Shown: piece by piece, positions 8,927 through 19,116 of the stretch
Numbering within the stretch: position 1 is the first letter of the stretch
Layout: each line of letters opens with the position of its first letter
Source: Xanthomonas hortorum pv. cynarae
GTDB lineage: Bacteria > Pseudomonadota > Gammaproteobacteria > Xanthomonadales > Xanthomonadaceae
Direction of reading: 5' to 3'
Assembly: GCF_002939985.1 (NCBI RefSeq)
Contig: NZ_MDFM01000013.1
Coordinates: 81,506-145,505 of the forward strand
DNA: 64,000 nt
Translations under genes and position numbers: made by a program
Notes under the pieces: generated by a model
Told to the model about the DNA's origin: nothing
The model's input: only the letters and a program-made list of their open reading frames with translations
The model's database searches: none

Positions 8927-9646
8927 ATGCCTCACTGCCAAGGAACGACATTGCACAGCACCGCCACCCAACCCATGAGCCGCGCGCAGGCGCTGGCAAT
9001 CGCGCGCGCGTTTCTGCCGCCGCATCCGCTGGGCAATCGCTACGATTACTACTACACGCAAGCCAAACTGCGCACCGATCCGCTGTATCCGGGCGTGCTG
9101 GCCGAACTGCGCAGCACCAACGCACCGGTACTGGATCTGGGCTGCGGCCTGGGCCTGCTCGCGCATGCATTGCGTGCCGATGGCCAGGCACTGGCGTATC
9201 ACGGGGTGGATGTGGATGCGTCCAAGATCCGCCGCGCGCAACACATCGCGCAGCGCTCGGCGCTGGGCAACACGCAGTTCGCCGTGGTCGATCTGAGCGT
9301 GGCATGGCCGCAACACCGCGGCAGCGTGACCATCCTGGATGTGCTGCAGTATCTGCACGACGACATGCAGGCCAACCTGCTGCGCAGCGTGGCGCAGATG
9401 CTGACGCCGGGCGCGAAGCTGGTGATCCGCAGTGCCTTGGGCGATGCCAGCAGCCGTGGCCGCACCAGCCGCGTCACCGACGTGCTGGCGCATCTGAGCG
9501 GCTGGATGCAGCGCATGCCGCGCAGCTACCCTACCCGCGACAGCCTGCAGGCGCAGTTGGATGCCGCTGGTCTGCGCGCGACGTTTGCGCCGTTGTATGG
9601 GAATACGCCATTCAACAATTGGTTGATCGTGGCCGAACCGCGCTGA
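8927..9646 (+). CDS. Class I SAM-dependent methyltransferase
   Basis: A 239-residue protein with a Rossmann methyltransferase core. Motif I VLDLGCGLGLLAHAL (from about 68) binds SAM, VDVDASKIRRAQ carries the acidic residue after strand 2, and VTILDVLQYL is motif II/post-I. The acceptor is not evident. An alternative start at codon 17 (8975, MSRAQALA) would drop a non-conserved leader and is possible. It is the last gene of the aminotransferase/SGNH unit. The C-terminus is followed at once by a repeat-filled 1.3-kb gap. Confidence 0.82.
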   Translation: MPHCQGTTLHSTATQPMSRAQALAIARAFLPPHPLGNRYDYYYTQAKLRTDPLYPGVLAELRSTNAPVLDLGCGLGLLAHALRADGQALAYHGVDVDASKIRRAQHIAQRSALGNTQFAVVDLSVAWPQHRGSVTILDVLQYLHDDMQANLLRSVAQMLTPGAKLVIRSALGDASSRGRTSRVTDVLAHLSGWMQRMPRSYPTRDSLQAQLDAAGLRATFAPLYGNTPFNNWLIVAEPR

Positions 9647-9680
9647 GGCGGTGCACGAAGTACTTGGCTCGATTTAGAAC

Positions 9681-9786
9681 AGCTAACAAAACGTAGCAAG
9701 CGGTCGTCAGGCGGGTGTGGACGGCGCGAAGGAGCCGGGGTGTACGCGTGGAGCATGCCGCAGCGAGCAGCGGCCGCGCAGTCGTT
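9681..9786 (+). repeat. Nested palindromic repeat family C, copy 3
   Basis: It starts AGCTAACAAAACGTAGCAAG and continues with CAGGCGGGTGTGGACGGCG, AGGAGCCGGGGTGTACGCG and AGCGGCCGCG, colinear with the other two C copies. The inner hairpin is degenerate here. It lies immediately downstream of the methyltransferase gene. Confidence 0.65.
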
Positions 9787-9840
9787 TTAACGGCCGCTCT
9801 TGACGCTATGTGGATGATCCCAAGCTGCGTTGGTCGAGTG

Positions 9841-9947
9841 CGCGGTGCCCTCGCCGCTCGCGGGACACGCCGCAAGTACATCCATGTAGGCTCGGTGGCG
9901 GCATCCATGCCGCCACACGGTCCCGCAATCGGCGAGGACACCGCACC
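9841..9947 (+). repeat. Palindromic repeat family A, copy 1
   Basis: A 107-bp nested palindrome. Outer arms pair CGCGGTGCCCTCGCCG with CGGCGAGGACACCGC. The inner perfect stem is GTGGCGGCAT-CC-ATGCCGCCAC. Between them lies the core shared with family B, here with one change (CACGCCGCAAGTACATCC). It is the first unit of a tandem array with a 480-bp period. Confidence 0.9.
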
Positions 9948-10090
9948 GGAAAGTTGGTCGGTCGTTTGATGAAAGCCTGCCTGTTGATCGCGTTGCGTTT
10001 TGCGTTGCGAAGCTAATCGGCCGCAGCGTTATCCGAGCAGCGCACGTCATGCATTGCTTGCACCATGCACACCGACCATCTCCACTGGCC

Positions 10091-10190
10091 CTTGCCCGCC
10101 CACCGTCGCGGGACCTTACGCGGCATGGATGCCGCGTAAGAGCCTACACGGACGTACTTGCGGCGTGTCCCGCGATGGTGGGCGGGCAAG
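10091..10190 (-). repeat. Palindromic repeat family B, copy 2, with tRNA-like tail to 10233
   Basis: A full 100-bp B element facing A copy 1 across a 143-bp spacer that contains a sequence conserved at other modules (ACACCGACCATCT). The tail after it carries, on the minus strand, GGATAGATCAGTTGTAGAGC, a degenerate tRNA D-arm. Confidence 0.9.
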
Positions 10191-10320
10191 GGCCCTGCAG
10201 CCAAGCCGCAGATCAACCGCTCTACAACTGATCTATCCGCACTCTCCATGCGTTTACAAGACACCCGAAATTTCGAGTCGTAGCGTTATGAGATGCAGCC
10301 ACAAGCTAGTTAGTCGAGCG

Positions 10321-10427
10321 CGCGGTGCCCTCACCGCTCGCGGGACACGCCGCAAGTACGTCCATGTAGGCTCGGTGGCGGCATCCATGCCGCCACACGG
10401 TCCCGCAAGCGGCGAGGACACCGCACC
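10321..10427 (+). repeat. Palindromic repeat family A, copy 2
   Basis: A full 107-bp A element, 480 bp after copy 1. The left arm reads CTCACCG against CGGCGAG on the right, giving one A-C mismatch in an otherwise paired stem. Confidence 0.9.
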
Positions 10428-10564
10428 AGAAAGTTGGTCGGCTGCTTTCTAAAAAGCTTGTTGGTTGCTCGGCTTGCGTTGGAAAGCTAACCGAACCCAC
10501 CGTTATCCGAACAACATGCATCGTGTATTGCTTGCACCATGCACACCGACCAACCCGACTGGTC

Positions 10565-10664
10565 CTTGCCCGCTCACCGTCGCGGGACCTTACGCGGCAT
10601 GGATGCCGCGTAAGAGCCTACACGGACGTACTTGCGGCGTGTCCCGCGAGGGTGGGCGGGCAAG
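10565..10664 (-). repeat. Palindromic repeat family B, copy 3, with tRNA-like tail to 10710
   Basis: A full 100-bp B element facing A copy 2, spacer 137 bp. The right arm ends CGAGGGTGGGCGGG instead of CGATGGTGGGCGGG. The tail is nearly identical to that of copy 2, supporting tandem duplication of the whole module. Confidence 0.9.
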
Positions 10665-10792
10665 GGCCCTGCAGCAAACCCTCAGATCAACCGCTCTGTA
10701 ACTGATCTATCCGCACTCTCCATGCGTTCAAGACAACCGAGATTTCGAGTCGTAGCGTCATTAGATCCAGTGACAAGCTAGCTAGTCGAGCG

Positions 10793-10812
10793 CGCGGCGC
10801 CCTCACCGCACC
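10793..10812 (+). repeat. Family A deletion scar
   Basis: Only the left edge (CGCGGCGCCCTCACCGC) joined directly to the right edge (ACC, then AGAGAGTT) remains, inside flanks identical in type to those of complete A copies. The hairpin body has been lost between two copies of CACCGC. Confidence 0.8.
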
Positions 10813-10869
10813 AGAGAGTTCGCTGATTGCTTTGTTGAAAGCCATGCACACCGACACTCTCGACCGGTC

Positions 10870-10914
10870 CTTGCCCGCCCACCGTCGCGGGACCTTACGC
10901 GGCATGGATGCCGC
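10870..10914 (-). repeat. Family B, truncated copy 4
   Basis: The left arm and first inner stem (CTTACGCGGCATGGATGCCG) are intact, then homology stops abruptly 24 bp before the stop codon of the siderophore receptor gene. It is 57 bp from the A scar, the usual short spacer, so this is the broken third unit of the array. Confidence 0.85.
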
Positions 10915-10938
10915 TAGCGGCTGGCGCCTTGAGCGAGA

Positions 10939-13122
10939 TCAGAACTTCCAGGACACGGTCAGCTCCACATCGCGTGGGTCGCCGTAGATCAGCTGGCTCT
11001 GATAGACGATGTTGGCGTAGTACTTGCGGTCGAACAGATTGCGCACGTTGAGCTGCGCCGACCACGCCTGGTTGATGTCGTAGCGCGCCATTGCGTTGGC
11101 CAGTAGCACGCTGCCCTGGGTCAGCCGCTGCGTGGTGCCCTGTGGCCCCAACATCAATTCGTGAATGGCCGACTGCCAACTTAGACCACCACCAACGCGC
11201 CATGGACCGGTTTGCCAACTGGTGAACAACGTCGCTTCGCGACGCGGACTGGTTGGATTCACGTCGACGCCGCTGGCGTCGTTGGCATCGAACTGGGCAA
11301 AGCCGAACGCGATGCGCCATTGCTCCGAAAGCTGGCCATCGAGCTGGAATTCCACGCCCTGGCTGACTGTGCCTTTGGCAGCGAGATAGGCCTGATCGGT
11401 GGTGCCGGGCACCAACTGGCCGGGGTCGTTGACGGCGAGGTTGTCCTGCTCGATACGGAACAGCGCCAATGCCGCATTGAGTTGGCCACCGAGGTACTCG
11501 CCCTTTGCGCCGACCTCGTAGCTGTTGCCTTGCAGCGGTTCGATATACCGCCCGCTACGGTCACGATTGCTCTGCGGTTTGAAGATGCCGGTGTAGCTGG
11601 CGTAGAACGAATGGTGATCGTCCACATCGAAGATCAGGCCGGCGTACGGCGTGCTGCGGCCGCGGCGTTCGTACGAGTTGGCCGGCACCAGTTGGTCGGT
11701 GTTCTTCCAGTCGGTGATGCGTGCGCCGACGATGGCCTTGAGCGCATCGGTCAGGCTGAAACGGCCGGCAGCGTAGGCGGCAACCTGGCGCACATCGCGC
11801 TCTTCGCCTTTGGTCAGCGGCGTCCACTCCGGCTGCGCCATGCGGCCGGTCCAGGCGTAGACGCTTTCGGCACTTAGCGGTTGCAGTGGTGCGTTGGACC
11901 AGCTGCGCAGGTTGCGATTCATCCAGGTGGCGCCAGCCACCAGTTCGTGTTCGCGGCCCCACAGCGTCAGCGGCACCGTGGCGTAGGCATCCAGACTGTT
12001 CTGCGCGCTCAAGGTGGGATAGCGGCCACCAAAGTTGCTGGCAAGGCCCAGGCCGGTGTCGCGGTCCGGGTAATCGAGATAGCCGAACAGCACCGATTTC
12101 CAATCGGCCTCGAAACGCTGATGCGAATACTCCACGTGCAGCTGCGTGCCGTTGTCGAAACGATGGGTCAGGCCGGCGAAGGCATTGGTGGTGTCGGCCA
12201 CGCCGCGAGCCCAGCGCGGAGTGAACGAATCCGAGCGCGCAAAGTCGGTACGGCTGCCATCGCTGAAGTACGCCGGCACACCGCCCCAGGTGGTGCCGCG
12301 ACCGTCGTTGCGCTGCTTGTTGACGCCGATGTAACCGCTGGTGGCATCGCTGAAATCGGCATCGACAATGCCGTAGAACAGCGACGATTGCTTGCTGTAG
12401 TAATCGCGGAAGGACTGCTTGTCTTCGTAACTGGTCACCACCCGTCCGCGCACGTTGCCTGCCGTGTTCAATGGCGATTGCAGATCCACAGTGCCGCGAT
12501 AGCGGTCCCAGCGCCCCGCCGACAGATCCACGCGGCCCGCGAACACGTCGCTATTGGCATGCTTGCGCACCAGATCGATCGACGCGGCCGGGCTGCCCGC
12601 ACCGGAGGTCAGTCCGTTGGCGCCGCGGATGATTTCGACGTGGTCGTAGATCGCCATGTTCTGCTGCACATCGCCGCTGTAGTCGGTGGGGATGCCGTCG
12701 ATGCGGTAGTAGTCCACCTCGAAGCCGCGCGCGTTGATGTAGGTACGCTCGGTGTCCCAGGTCGGCGAGTTGAAGCCGGCCACGGTGTCGGTGACGTCCT
12801 GCAGCGATTGCAGATTGCGGTCGACGATCTGCTGGCGGGTCACCACCACCACCGATTGCGGCGTTTCGCGCAGCGAAAGTTGCAGCTTGGTCGAACTGCG
12901 CGCGACATCGGCGGTGTACGAGTCGGTGCCTTCGGTGGCAGCGCCGCGATGCGCGTGGATCTGCATGCGGTCCAGGTCGACCGGATCGCGCGTGCTCGAC
13001 TGCGCCATCGCAGACAACGGCCATGCGCAGGCCAGCGCCAGCAAGGAATACGACAGGCGAGCGTTCAACAAACACACATCCGCACGCACAACAGCGCGCG
13101 CAGGAGCAATGCGATAAGACAT
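10939..13122 (-). CDS. TonB-dependent siderophore receptor
   Basis: A 727-residue outer-membrane receptor of the FpvA/FhuE type. It has a signal peptide ending LSAMA/QSS (about residue 40), a TonB-box-like DLDRMQIHA, and then a plug with TPQSVVVVTRQQIVDRN and LQDV. INARGFEVDYYRIDGIPTDY and EIIRGANGLTSGAGSPAASIDLVRK are characteristic of ferric-siderophore receptors. The barrel ends with NVRNLFDRKYYAN, IVYQ and the terminal Phe. It probably imports a ferric hydroxamate or related chelate. The ATG at 13122 was preferred to an upstream start at 13200 because it directly precedes the signal peptide. I did not find a convincing Fur box. A TTGACA hexamer lies at 13253-13248 on the coding strand, without a good -10. 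Confidence 0.88.
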   Translation of the reverse strand: MSYRIAPARAVVRADVCLLNARLSYSLLALACAWPLSAMAQSSTRDPVDLDRMQIHAHRGAATEGTDSYTADVARSSTKLQLSLRETPQSVVVVTRQQIVDRNLQSLQDVTDTVAGFNSPTWDTERTYINARGFEVDYYRIDGIPTDYSGDVQQNMAIYDHVEIIRGANGLTSGAGSPAASIDLVRKHANSDVFAGRVDLSAGRWDRYRGTVDLQSPLNTAGNVRGRVVTSYEDKQSFRDYYSKQSSLFYGIVDADFSDATSGYIGVNKQRNDGRGTTWGGVPAYFSDGSRTDFARSDSFTPRWARGVADTTNAFAGLTHRFDNGTQLHVEYSHQRFEADWKSVLFGYLDYPDRDTGLGLASNFGGRYPTLSAQNSLDAYATVPLTLWGREHELVAGATWMNRNLRSWSNAPLQPLSAESVYAWTGRMAQPEWTPLTKGEERDVRQVAAYAAGRFSLTDALKAIVGARITDWKNTDQLVPANSYERRGRSTPYAGLIFDVDDHHSFYASYTGIFKPQSNRDRSGRYIEPLQGNSYEVGAKGEYLGGQLNAALALFRIEQDNLAVNDPGQLVPGTTDQAYLAAKGTVSQGVEFQLDGQLSEQWRIAFGFAQFDANDASGVDVNPTSPRREATLFTSWQTGPWRVGGGLSWQSAIHELMLGPQGTTQRLTQGSVLLANAMARYDINQAWSAQLNVRNLFDRKYYANIVYQSQLIYGDPRDVELTVSWKF

Positions 13123-13537
13123 GGTGTCAGCCTCATGAGCGAAACATTGCCGTCCGGGACGGCCGCTGAGGCTGGCGTCATGCATGCCATCGAAAGGCAC
13201 GCACCATTTGCTGGCTGGGCGCGCATGTTCGATCCAGGTGAAAGTGCTGTCAATAGATCAGGGCACAAGGTCTGCCGCTGACGGCTGTGAATTGGCGTCT
13301 GTTTGTTGCAGCGAGTGATCGCAACCCGACGGACCCAGCGGCGACACCGCGACAGGCATTGGCTCTGCGCGCGCGCATCACATCCGGCGCTGTTTCAGCT
13401 GCATCCAGGCGCAGCTCACAGAGCGCAGCGAGCGGCCTCAGGCGGACATGCACGGCACAATCAGCACGACGTGCCGGCATCTAGAACTAAGCACCGGGCG
13501 CGCCTCGCGGTGAACGCAGCCGCCTTGCCGGGAACCT
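13123..13537. other. Intergenic region upstream of the siderophore receptor
   Basis: 415 bp between two minus-strand genes. It must hold the receptor promoter. I see no repeat element, no convincing coding frame and no clear Fur operator. Confidence 0.4.
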
Positions 13538-14314
13538 TCAGTCCGGACGCCGCCCAACTAACCCACGCTCCCGCATCGCCTCCAGCACGCCCCGCAGGAT
13601 GGTCAGGTTGTGGCCGTGCGCGGCACCTTCGTGCAGCAGCACGATCGCGCCGGGGCGCAGGTCGCGCACGATGCGGGCGACGGTGGCGTCCGGCTCGCAA
13701 TGCACGCCATCGAAGCCGCGTGCGCTCCAGGCCACACGGGTCAGGCCGTGCGCACGCAGCGGCGAGGCGACGAACGGGTTGGTCATACCCACCACCGAGC
13801 GGTACAGCCGTGGCGCCTGCCCGGTGATGGTGGCCAGCACGCGCTGCGCCTGGCCGATTTCCTGCGCCATGCGGCGCGGGCCCAGTGCCCAGAACCAGGC
13901 CTGCGGATGGGTATGGCTGTGGTTGCCGATGCCATGCCCGCGACACACGATCTCGCGCACCAGCTCAGGCCGCTGCTCGGCGCGTGCGCCGACCACGAAG
14001 AACGTGGCCTTGGCATCGTAGGCGTCCAGCAATTCCAGCATCGCCGGGGTGTCGTCGGAGGGGCCATCGTCGATGGTCAGCCACACCTGCGGCGCGTGTC
14101 CGGGCAGGCGTGCCAGTACCGGCGCATACAGGCGCGCGCGCGGCAGGAATACCGGCACCACGAACAGCGCGTGCGACAGCAACAGCGCCGGCACGCCCCA
14201 GATCCAGCCCAGGTGCCACCACAACAGCGCCACCGCAGCCTGCGAGAGGGCCAGCAGGCCAAGCCAGCGGTAAGGATGTGAGGGAATGCGATACAGCGTT
14301 TGCAGCGTGGTCAT
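13538..14314 (-). CDS. Membrane-anchored polysaccharide deacetylase (CE4/NodB family)
   Basis: A 258-residue protein with two N-terminal membrane segments (about 19-36 and 40-58), then a NodB homology domain. Motif 1 is TIDDGPSDDT (catalytic and metal Asp82/Asp83), motif 2 is HSHTH (metal ligands His132 and His136), and motif 5 is VLLHEG with the catalytic His. The motif 3 arginine is in YRSVVGM, where the usual Pro is absent. It would remove N-acetyl groups from a cell-envelope or exported polysaccharide at the periplasmic face. The start at 14314 (MTTLQTLYR) gives both membrane segments. It diverges from the glutaredoxin gene with only 60 bp between them. Confidence 0.82.
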   Translation of the reverse strand: MTTLQTLYRIPSHPYRWLGLLALSQAAVALLWWHLGWIWGVPALLLSHALFVVPVFLPRARLYAPVLARLPGHAPQVWLTIDDGPSDDTPAMLELLDAYDAKATFFVVGARAEQRPELVREIVCRGHGIGNHSHTHPQAWFWALGPRRMAQEIGQAQRVLATITGQAPRLYRSVVGMTNPFVASPLRAHGLTRVAWSARGFDGVHCEPDATVARIVRDLRPGAIVLLHEGAAHGHNLTILRGVLEAMRERGLVGRRPD

Positions 14315-14374
14315 ACCGCATGATGCCACGCGGCGTAGAATGGCTCGTCTCCACGATCTGACCGAAGTGCTGCC

Positions 14375-15301
14375 ATGTCCCTCGATCCCGCCCTGCGTTC
14401 CCGTATCGATACGCTGCTGCAAGCCAGCCGCGTGGTGCTCTTCATGAAAGGCCAGCCCAGCATGCCGCAGTGCGGTTTCTCGGCCAAGGCGGTCGGCGTG
14501 CTGGACGGCCTGGGCATCGACTATGCCCACGTCAACGTGCTGGCCGACCAGGACATCCGCGAAGGCATCAAGGCCTATGGCGACTGGCCGACCATTCCGC
14601 AGTTGTACGTGGATGGCGAGTTGGTCGGCGGCAGCGACATCATCCTGCAGATGGCCGACAGCGGCGAGTTGAGCAGCATGCTCGGCCTGCAGGCGCCAGA
14701 CCGGACTCCGCCCAAGATCACCGTCACCCCCGCGGCGGTCGAGATGCTCAAGGGCGCGCTGGCCGATGCGCCGGACGCCTCGCTGACGCTGTCCATCGAC
14801 GCCGACTTCCAGCCGAACTTCCAGCTGGCGCCGACCAACCCGAATGCGATCGCGGCCGAATCCAACGGCCTGCGCGTGCAGTTCGACCTGGCCAGCGCGC
14901 GCCGCGCCGATGGCATCACCATCGATTGGGTGGACGACATCCGCGGCCGCGGCCTGGCCATCGACAACCCCAACGCGCCCAAGCCGGTGCAGGAACTGTC
15001 GGTGCGCGATGCCGACGACCGTCTCAAGGCCGGCACGCTGACCCTGGTGGACGTGCGCCCCGCCGACGAGCGTGCGCTGGCGTCGGTTGCCGCCCCGTTC
15101 CGCACGCTGGACGCGCACGAGCGTGCCGCCATCGAGCAGCTGCCCAAGGACACCCCGCTGGCGTTCCTGTGCCACCACGGCGGGCGCAGCCTGCAGGCGG
15201 CCGAGCACTTCCGCAGCCTGGGCTTCAGCAACGTCTACAACGTCACCGGCGGCATCGATGCATGGTCGGACCAGGTGGACAACGGCGTGGCGAAGTACTG
15301 A
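14375..15301 (+). CDS. grxD: Monothiol glutaredoxin / IscA-like / rhodanese fusion protein (Grx4 family)
   Basis: A 308-residue three-domain protein. Residues 1-105 are a monothiol glutaredoxin with CGFS at 33-36 and the glutathione-site WPTIPQLYVDGELVGG, of the kind that carries [2Fe-2S] clusters. Residues 113-205 have the A-type Fe-S carrier fold (start ITVTPAAVEMLKGAL, end GRGLAIDNPNAPKPV) but contain no cysteine at all, so they cannot bind a cluster the usual way. Residues 210-305 are a rhodanese domain with LVDVRPADE and the active loop FLCHHGGRS (Cys266). A role in cytosolic Fe-S cluster or sulfur trafficking is inferred. Standard GrxD is about 110 residues, so this is an expanded form. 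The ATG follows the divergent deacetylase start by 60 bp. Confidence 0.85.
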   Translation: MSLDPALRSRIDTLLQASRVVLFMKGQPSMPQCGFSAKAVGVLDGLGIDYAHVNVLADQDIREGIKAYGDWPTIPQLYVDGELVGGSDIILQMADSGELSSMLGLQAPDRTPPKITVTPAAVEMLKGALADAPDASLTLSIDADFQPNFQLAPTNPNAIAAESNGLRVQFDLASARRADGITIDWVDDIRGRGLAIDNPNAPKPVQELSVRDADDRLKAGTLTLVDVRPADERALASVAAPFRTLDAHERAAIEQLPKDTPLAFLCHHGGRSLQAAEHFRSLGFSNVYNVTGGIDAWSDQVDNGVAKY

Positions 15302-15405
15302 GCACGACGACAATTGCGCAGCAGTTTTGACGTAGCTATTTATTTACCTGTGCATATCGTTGCTGTCTCGGTTTAGAGCTGTCGTGTTCCATCGAGGGTC
15401 GAGGG

Positions 15406-15512
15406 CGCGGTGCCCTCGACCCTCGCGGGACACGCCGCAAGTACGTCCATGTAGGCTCGGTGGCGGCATCCATGCCGCCACACGGTCCCGCAATTGGTAA
15501 GGACACCGCACC
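15406..15512 (+). repeat. Palindromic repeat family A, copy 4
   Basis: Full 107-bp length with the inner stem GTGGCGGCAT-CC-ATGCCGCCAC and core intact. The outer arms are the most diverged of the set (CTCGACCCTCGCGGG against CCCGCAATTGGTAAGG). It lies after the grxD stop. Confidence 0.88.
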
Positions 15513-15569
15513 AGACAGTTTGCCGGTTGCTTTATTGAAAACCCTGCACACCGACCATCTCGACTGGTC

Positions 15570-15669
15570 CTTGCCCGCCCACCGTCGCGGGACCTTATGC
15601 GGCATGGATGCCGCAGAAGAGCCTACATGGACGTACTTGCGGCGTGTCCCGTGATGGTGGGCGGGCAAG
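15570..15669 (-). repeat. Palindromic repeat family B, copy 5 (no tRNA-like tail)
   Basis: A full 100-bp element, 57 bp from A copy 4. The inner stem is CTTATGCGGCAT/ATGCCGCAGAAG, in which a C-G pair has become T-A and a neighbouring pair is broken. The tail has diverged completely after GGGCCCTGCAG. It lies at the 3' end of the DUF924 gene. Confidence 0.88.
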
Positions 15670-15740
15670 GGCCCTGCAGTGAAGTAACACCCCTAGGGAC
15701 GCTGTAACTTAAACAGCGCCGAGAAACCCGCCGCCGCGCC

Positions 15741-16301
15741 TCAACCGGCAAATCCACCGTCATCGAGAAACTGCTGTTCTTCCGCGTTGCTCTCACGCCC
15801 CAGCACCGCATTGCGATGGGGGAAGCGCCCGAAGCGCTGGATGATCTGCTGGTGATGCACTGCCCAGTGCGTGGTTTCGGCATCGTCCAACGCGGTGATC
15901 AGCTGCACCGCGCGTGCCTGCTCCTGCAGATCTTCGGCATGCCCGAACGGCAAGTAGAAGAACAGCCGCAACTGCGCGGAGACCTGTCGATCGAAACCGC
16001 TGGCGAGTGCCTGCTTGGCGTAGTGCAACGCCAGGCCGTCGGTGGCATAGCAATGCGCGCTGCCGCGGAAGGCGTTACGCGGGAACTGGTCGAGCAGGAT
16101 CAGCAAGGCCAATGCATCTTCGGCACCTTCCATCCAGTGCGCATACTCGCCGCGAGCGGCGGCAAAATGCTGCTCGCTGAAATGCTGGCGGAAGTTGGCA
16201 TCGAACGCATCGTTGTGCGTGAACCAGCGGGCCGGGCCGGCCAGTTCCCAGAAAGCCAACACGACATCGGCCTGTTTGTTGCGCTCTGATTTGGCAATCA
16301 T
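15741..16301 (-). CDS. DUF924 family protein
   Basis: A 186-residue cytoplasmic all-helical protein of the DUF924 family (alpha/alpha superhelix), function unknown. Family landmarks are VLAFWELAG near the start, LILLDQFPRNAFRGSAHCYA in the middle, and FFYLPFGHAEDLQEQ followed by RFGRFPHRNAVLGR near the end. Two ATGs compete. The one at 16301 is 7 nt from AGGGGA, a good ribosome-binding distance, while the one at 16307 is only 1 nt away, so 16301 was chosen. It is transcribed alone, divergent from the amidohydrolase pair and convergent with grxD. Confidence 0.82.
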   Translation of the reverse strand: MIAKSERNKQADVVLAFWELAGPARWFTHNDAFDANFRQHFSEQHFAAARGEYAHWMEGAEDALALLILLDQFPRNAFRGSAHCYATDGLALHYAKQALASGFDRQVSAQLRLFFYLPFGHAEDLQEQARAVQLITALDDAETTHWAVHHQQIIQRFGRFPHRNAVLGRESNAEEQQFLDDGGFAG

Positions 16302-16441
16302 CGACATTTCCCCTGACGAATACGGCACAGCATGCACGCGCGGATGTGATGAGCCCGCCGCCACCGAGGGCGCAGCACTTGGCAAGCACGCCGCCGGCCG
16401 CTAGGTTTGCTGCTGACGTTTTCGTTGCACCGGGGAAATCC

Positions 16442-17835
<1,394 letters not shown>

Positions 17836-17839
<4 letters not shown>

Positions 17840-19116
17840 GCCGCGCAACCTTCGTTCGCCCGCGTCTGCGCGCGATCTCGGCAGTGGTCATTGCAGTGCT
17901 TGCACTACCCGCATTCGGCCAGCAGGTGCTGATCCGTGGCGCCACCGTCCACACTGCCACCGCACAAGGCACGCTGCGCAATACCGACGTGCTCGTGCAG
18001 GGCGGGGTGATCCGCGCCATCGGCAATCACCTGGCCGTGCCCACCGATGGCCGCGTGGTCGAGGCCAAGGGCCGTCCGTTGACGCCGGCGCTGTTCGGCG
18101 GCATCACCGAGATCGGCATCGAAGAAGTCTCCGGCGAAGACAGCACCGTGGACAGCGGCGTCAAACTGAGCGATCAGCCGATGCGCCCGGAATTCGACGT
18201 TACCCTGGCCTACAACCCCGACTCGGTGCTGGTGCCGGTGGCGCGCGTGGAAGGCATCGGTTTCACTGCGTTGGGCGCGACCACCAGCGGCGCGTTTATC
18301 GCCGGACAAGGCGGCATCGTGCGGCTGGATGGCAGCCCCGACCCGATCGGCCCGCATGCCCTGTTTCTCCGCATCGGTGCAGCCGCATCCGACCTCACCG
18401 GCAGCTCGCGTGCCGCGCAGTGGATGTTGCTCGACCAACTGGTTGCCGAAGCGCGCGGGCGCGTGCCGGCCGATTCGCCGCATGCGCTGCTGACGCCGGT
18501 CGGCCGCAGCGTGCTGGCCAAGTACCTGGCCGGGCAAGGCCGCATCGTGGTGCAGGTGGAACGTGCCGCCGACATTCGCCAGTTGTTGCGCTGGGCGCAG
18601 CGCGAAAAGGTGCGCATCGCCATTGCCGGCGGTGCCGAAGCCTGGAAGCTCGCACCGCAATTGGCGCAGGCCAAGGTGCCGGTGCTGGTGGATGCGCTGG
18701 CGGATCTGCCATCCACCTTCGACCAGATCGGCGCAACGCTGGAAAACGCCGCACGTCTGCGCGCCGCCGGCGTGGAGGTCAGCTTCACCCAGAGCGGCGA
18801 TGCCTCGCACAACGCACGCAAGCTGCGTCAGTTGGCCGGCAATGCGGTGGCCAATGGACTGCCGTGGGAATCCGGCCTGGCCGGGCTGACCCGCGTGCCG
18901 GCGGAGATCTTCGGCGTGGCCGATCGCATCGGCAGCATCGCGGTCGGCAAGCAGGCCGATCTGGTGCTGTGGGACGGCGATCCGCTGGATGTCGCCCACT
19001 ATGCCGAACAGGTGTGGCTGGGCGGCCGCGACATGCCGATGCGCTCGCGCCAGACCGACCTGCGCGACCGTTACATGCAACAGGCCGGGCCGTTGCCGCG
19101 TGCGTATCTGAAGTGA
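17836..19116 (+). CDS. Exported amidohydrolase-like protein lacking the HxH metal motif
   Basis: A 426-residue paralogue of the preceding protein with a signal peptide (about 1-30, ending PAFGQ). N- and C-terminal beta-sandwich elements are well kept (VLIRGATVHTAT, VLVQGGVIRAIG, SIAVGKQADLVLWDGDPLD). Where active enzymes have PGLIDxHxH this one reads LTPALFGGITEIGIEE, and the terminal aspartate region reads VSFTQSGDASHNAR. The binuclear metal site is therefore probably absent. It may be a pseudoenzyme partner, structural subunit or altered binding protein. Its ATG overlaps the upstream TGA (ATGA), so synthesis of the two is coupled, which suggests a heteromeric complex. Confidence 0.8.

Noticed and set aside
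9841..10914. A/B repeats as ends of an insertion sequence or MITE with target duplications
   Set aside because: No transposase lies between or beside them, and no consistent short direct duplication flanks the modules in this window.
13130..13290. Fur box upstream of the siderophore receptor
   Set aside because: No stretch approached the A/T-rich 19-bp palindrome; only a TTGACA hexamer was found.
13287..13484. Small plus-strand gene (65 codons) in the gap before the deacetylase 3' end
   Set aside because: No ribosome-binding site, compositionally Arg/Ala/Ser only, no similarity to anything recognisable.
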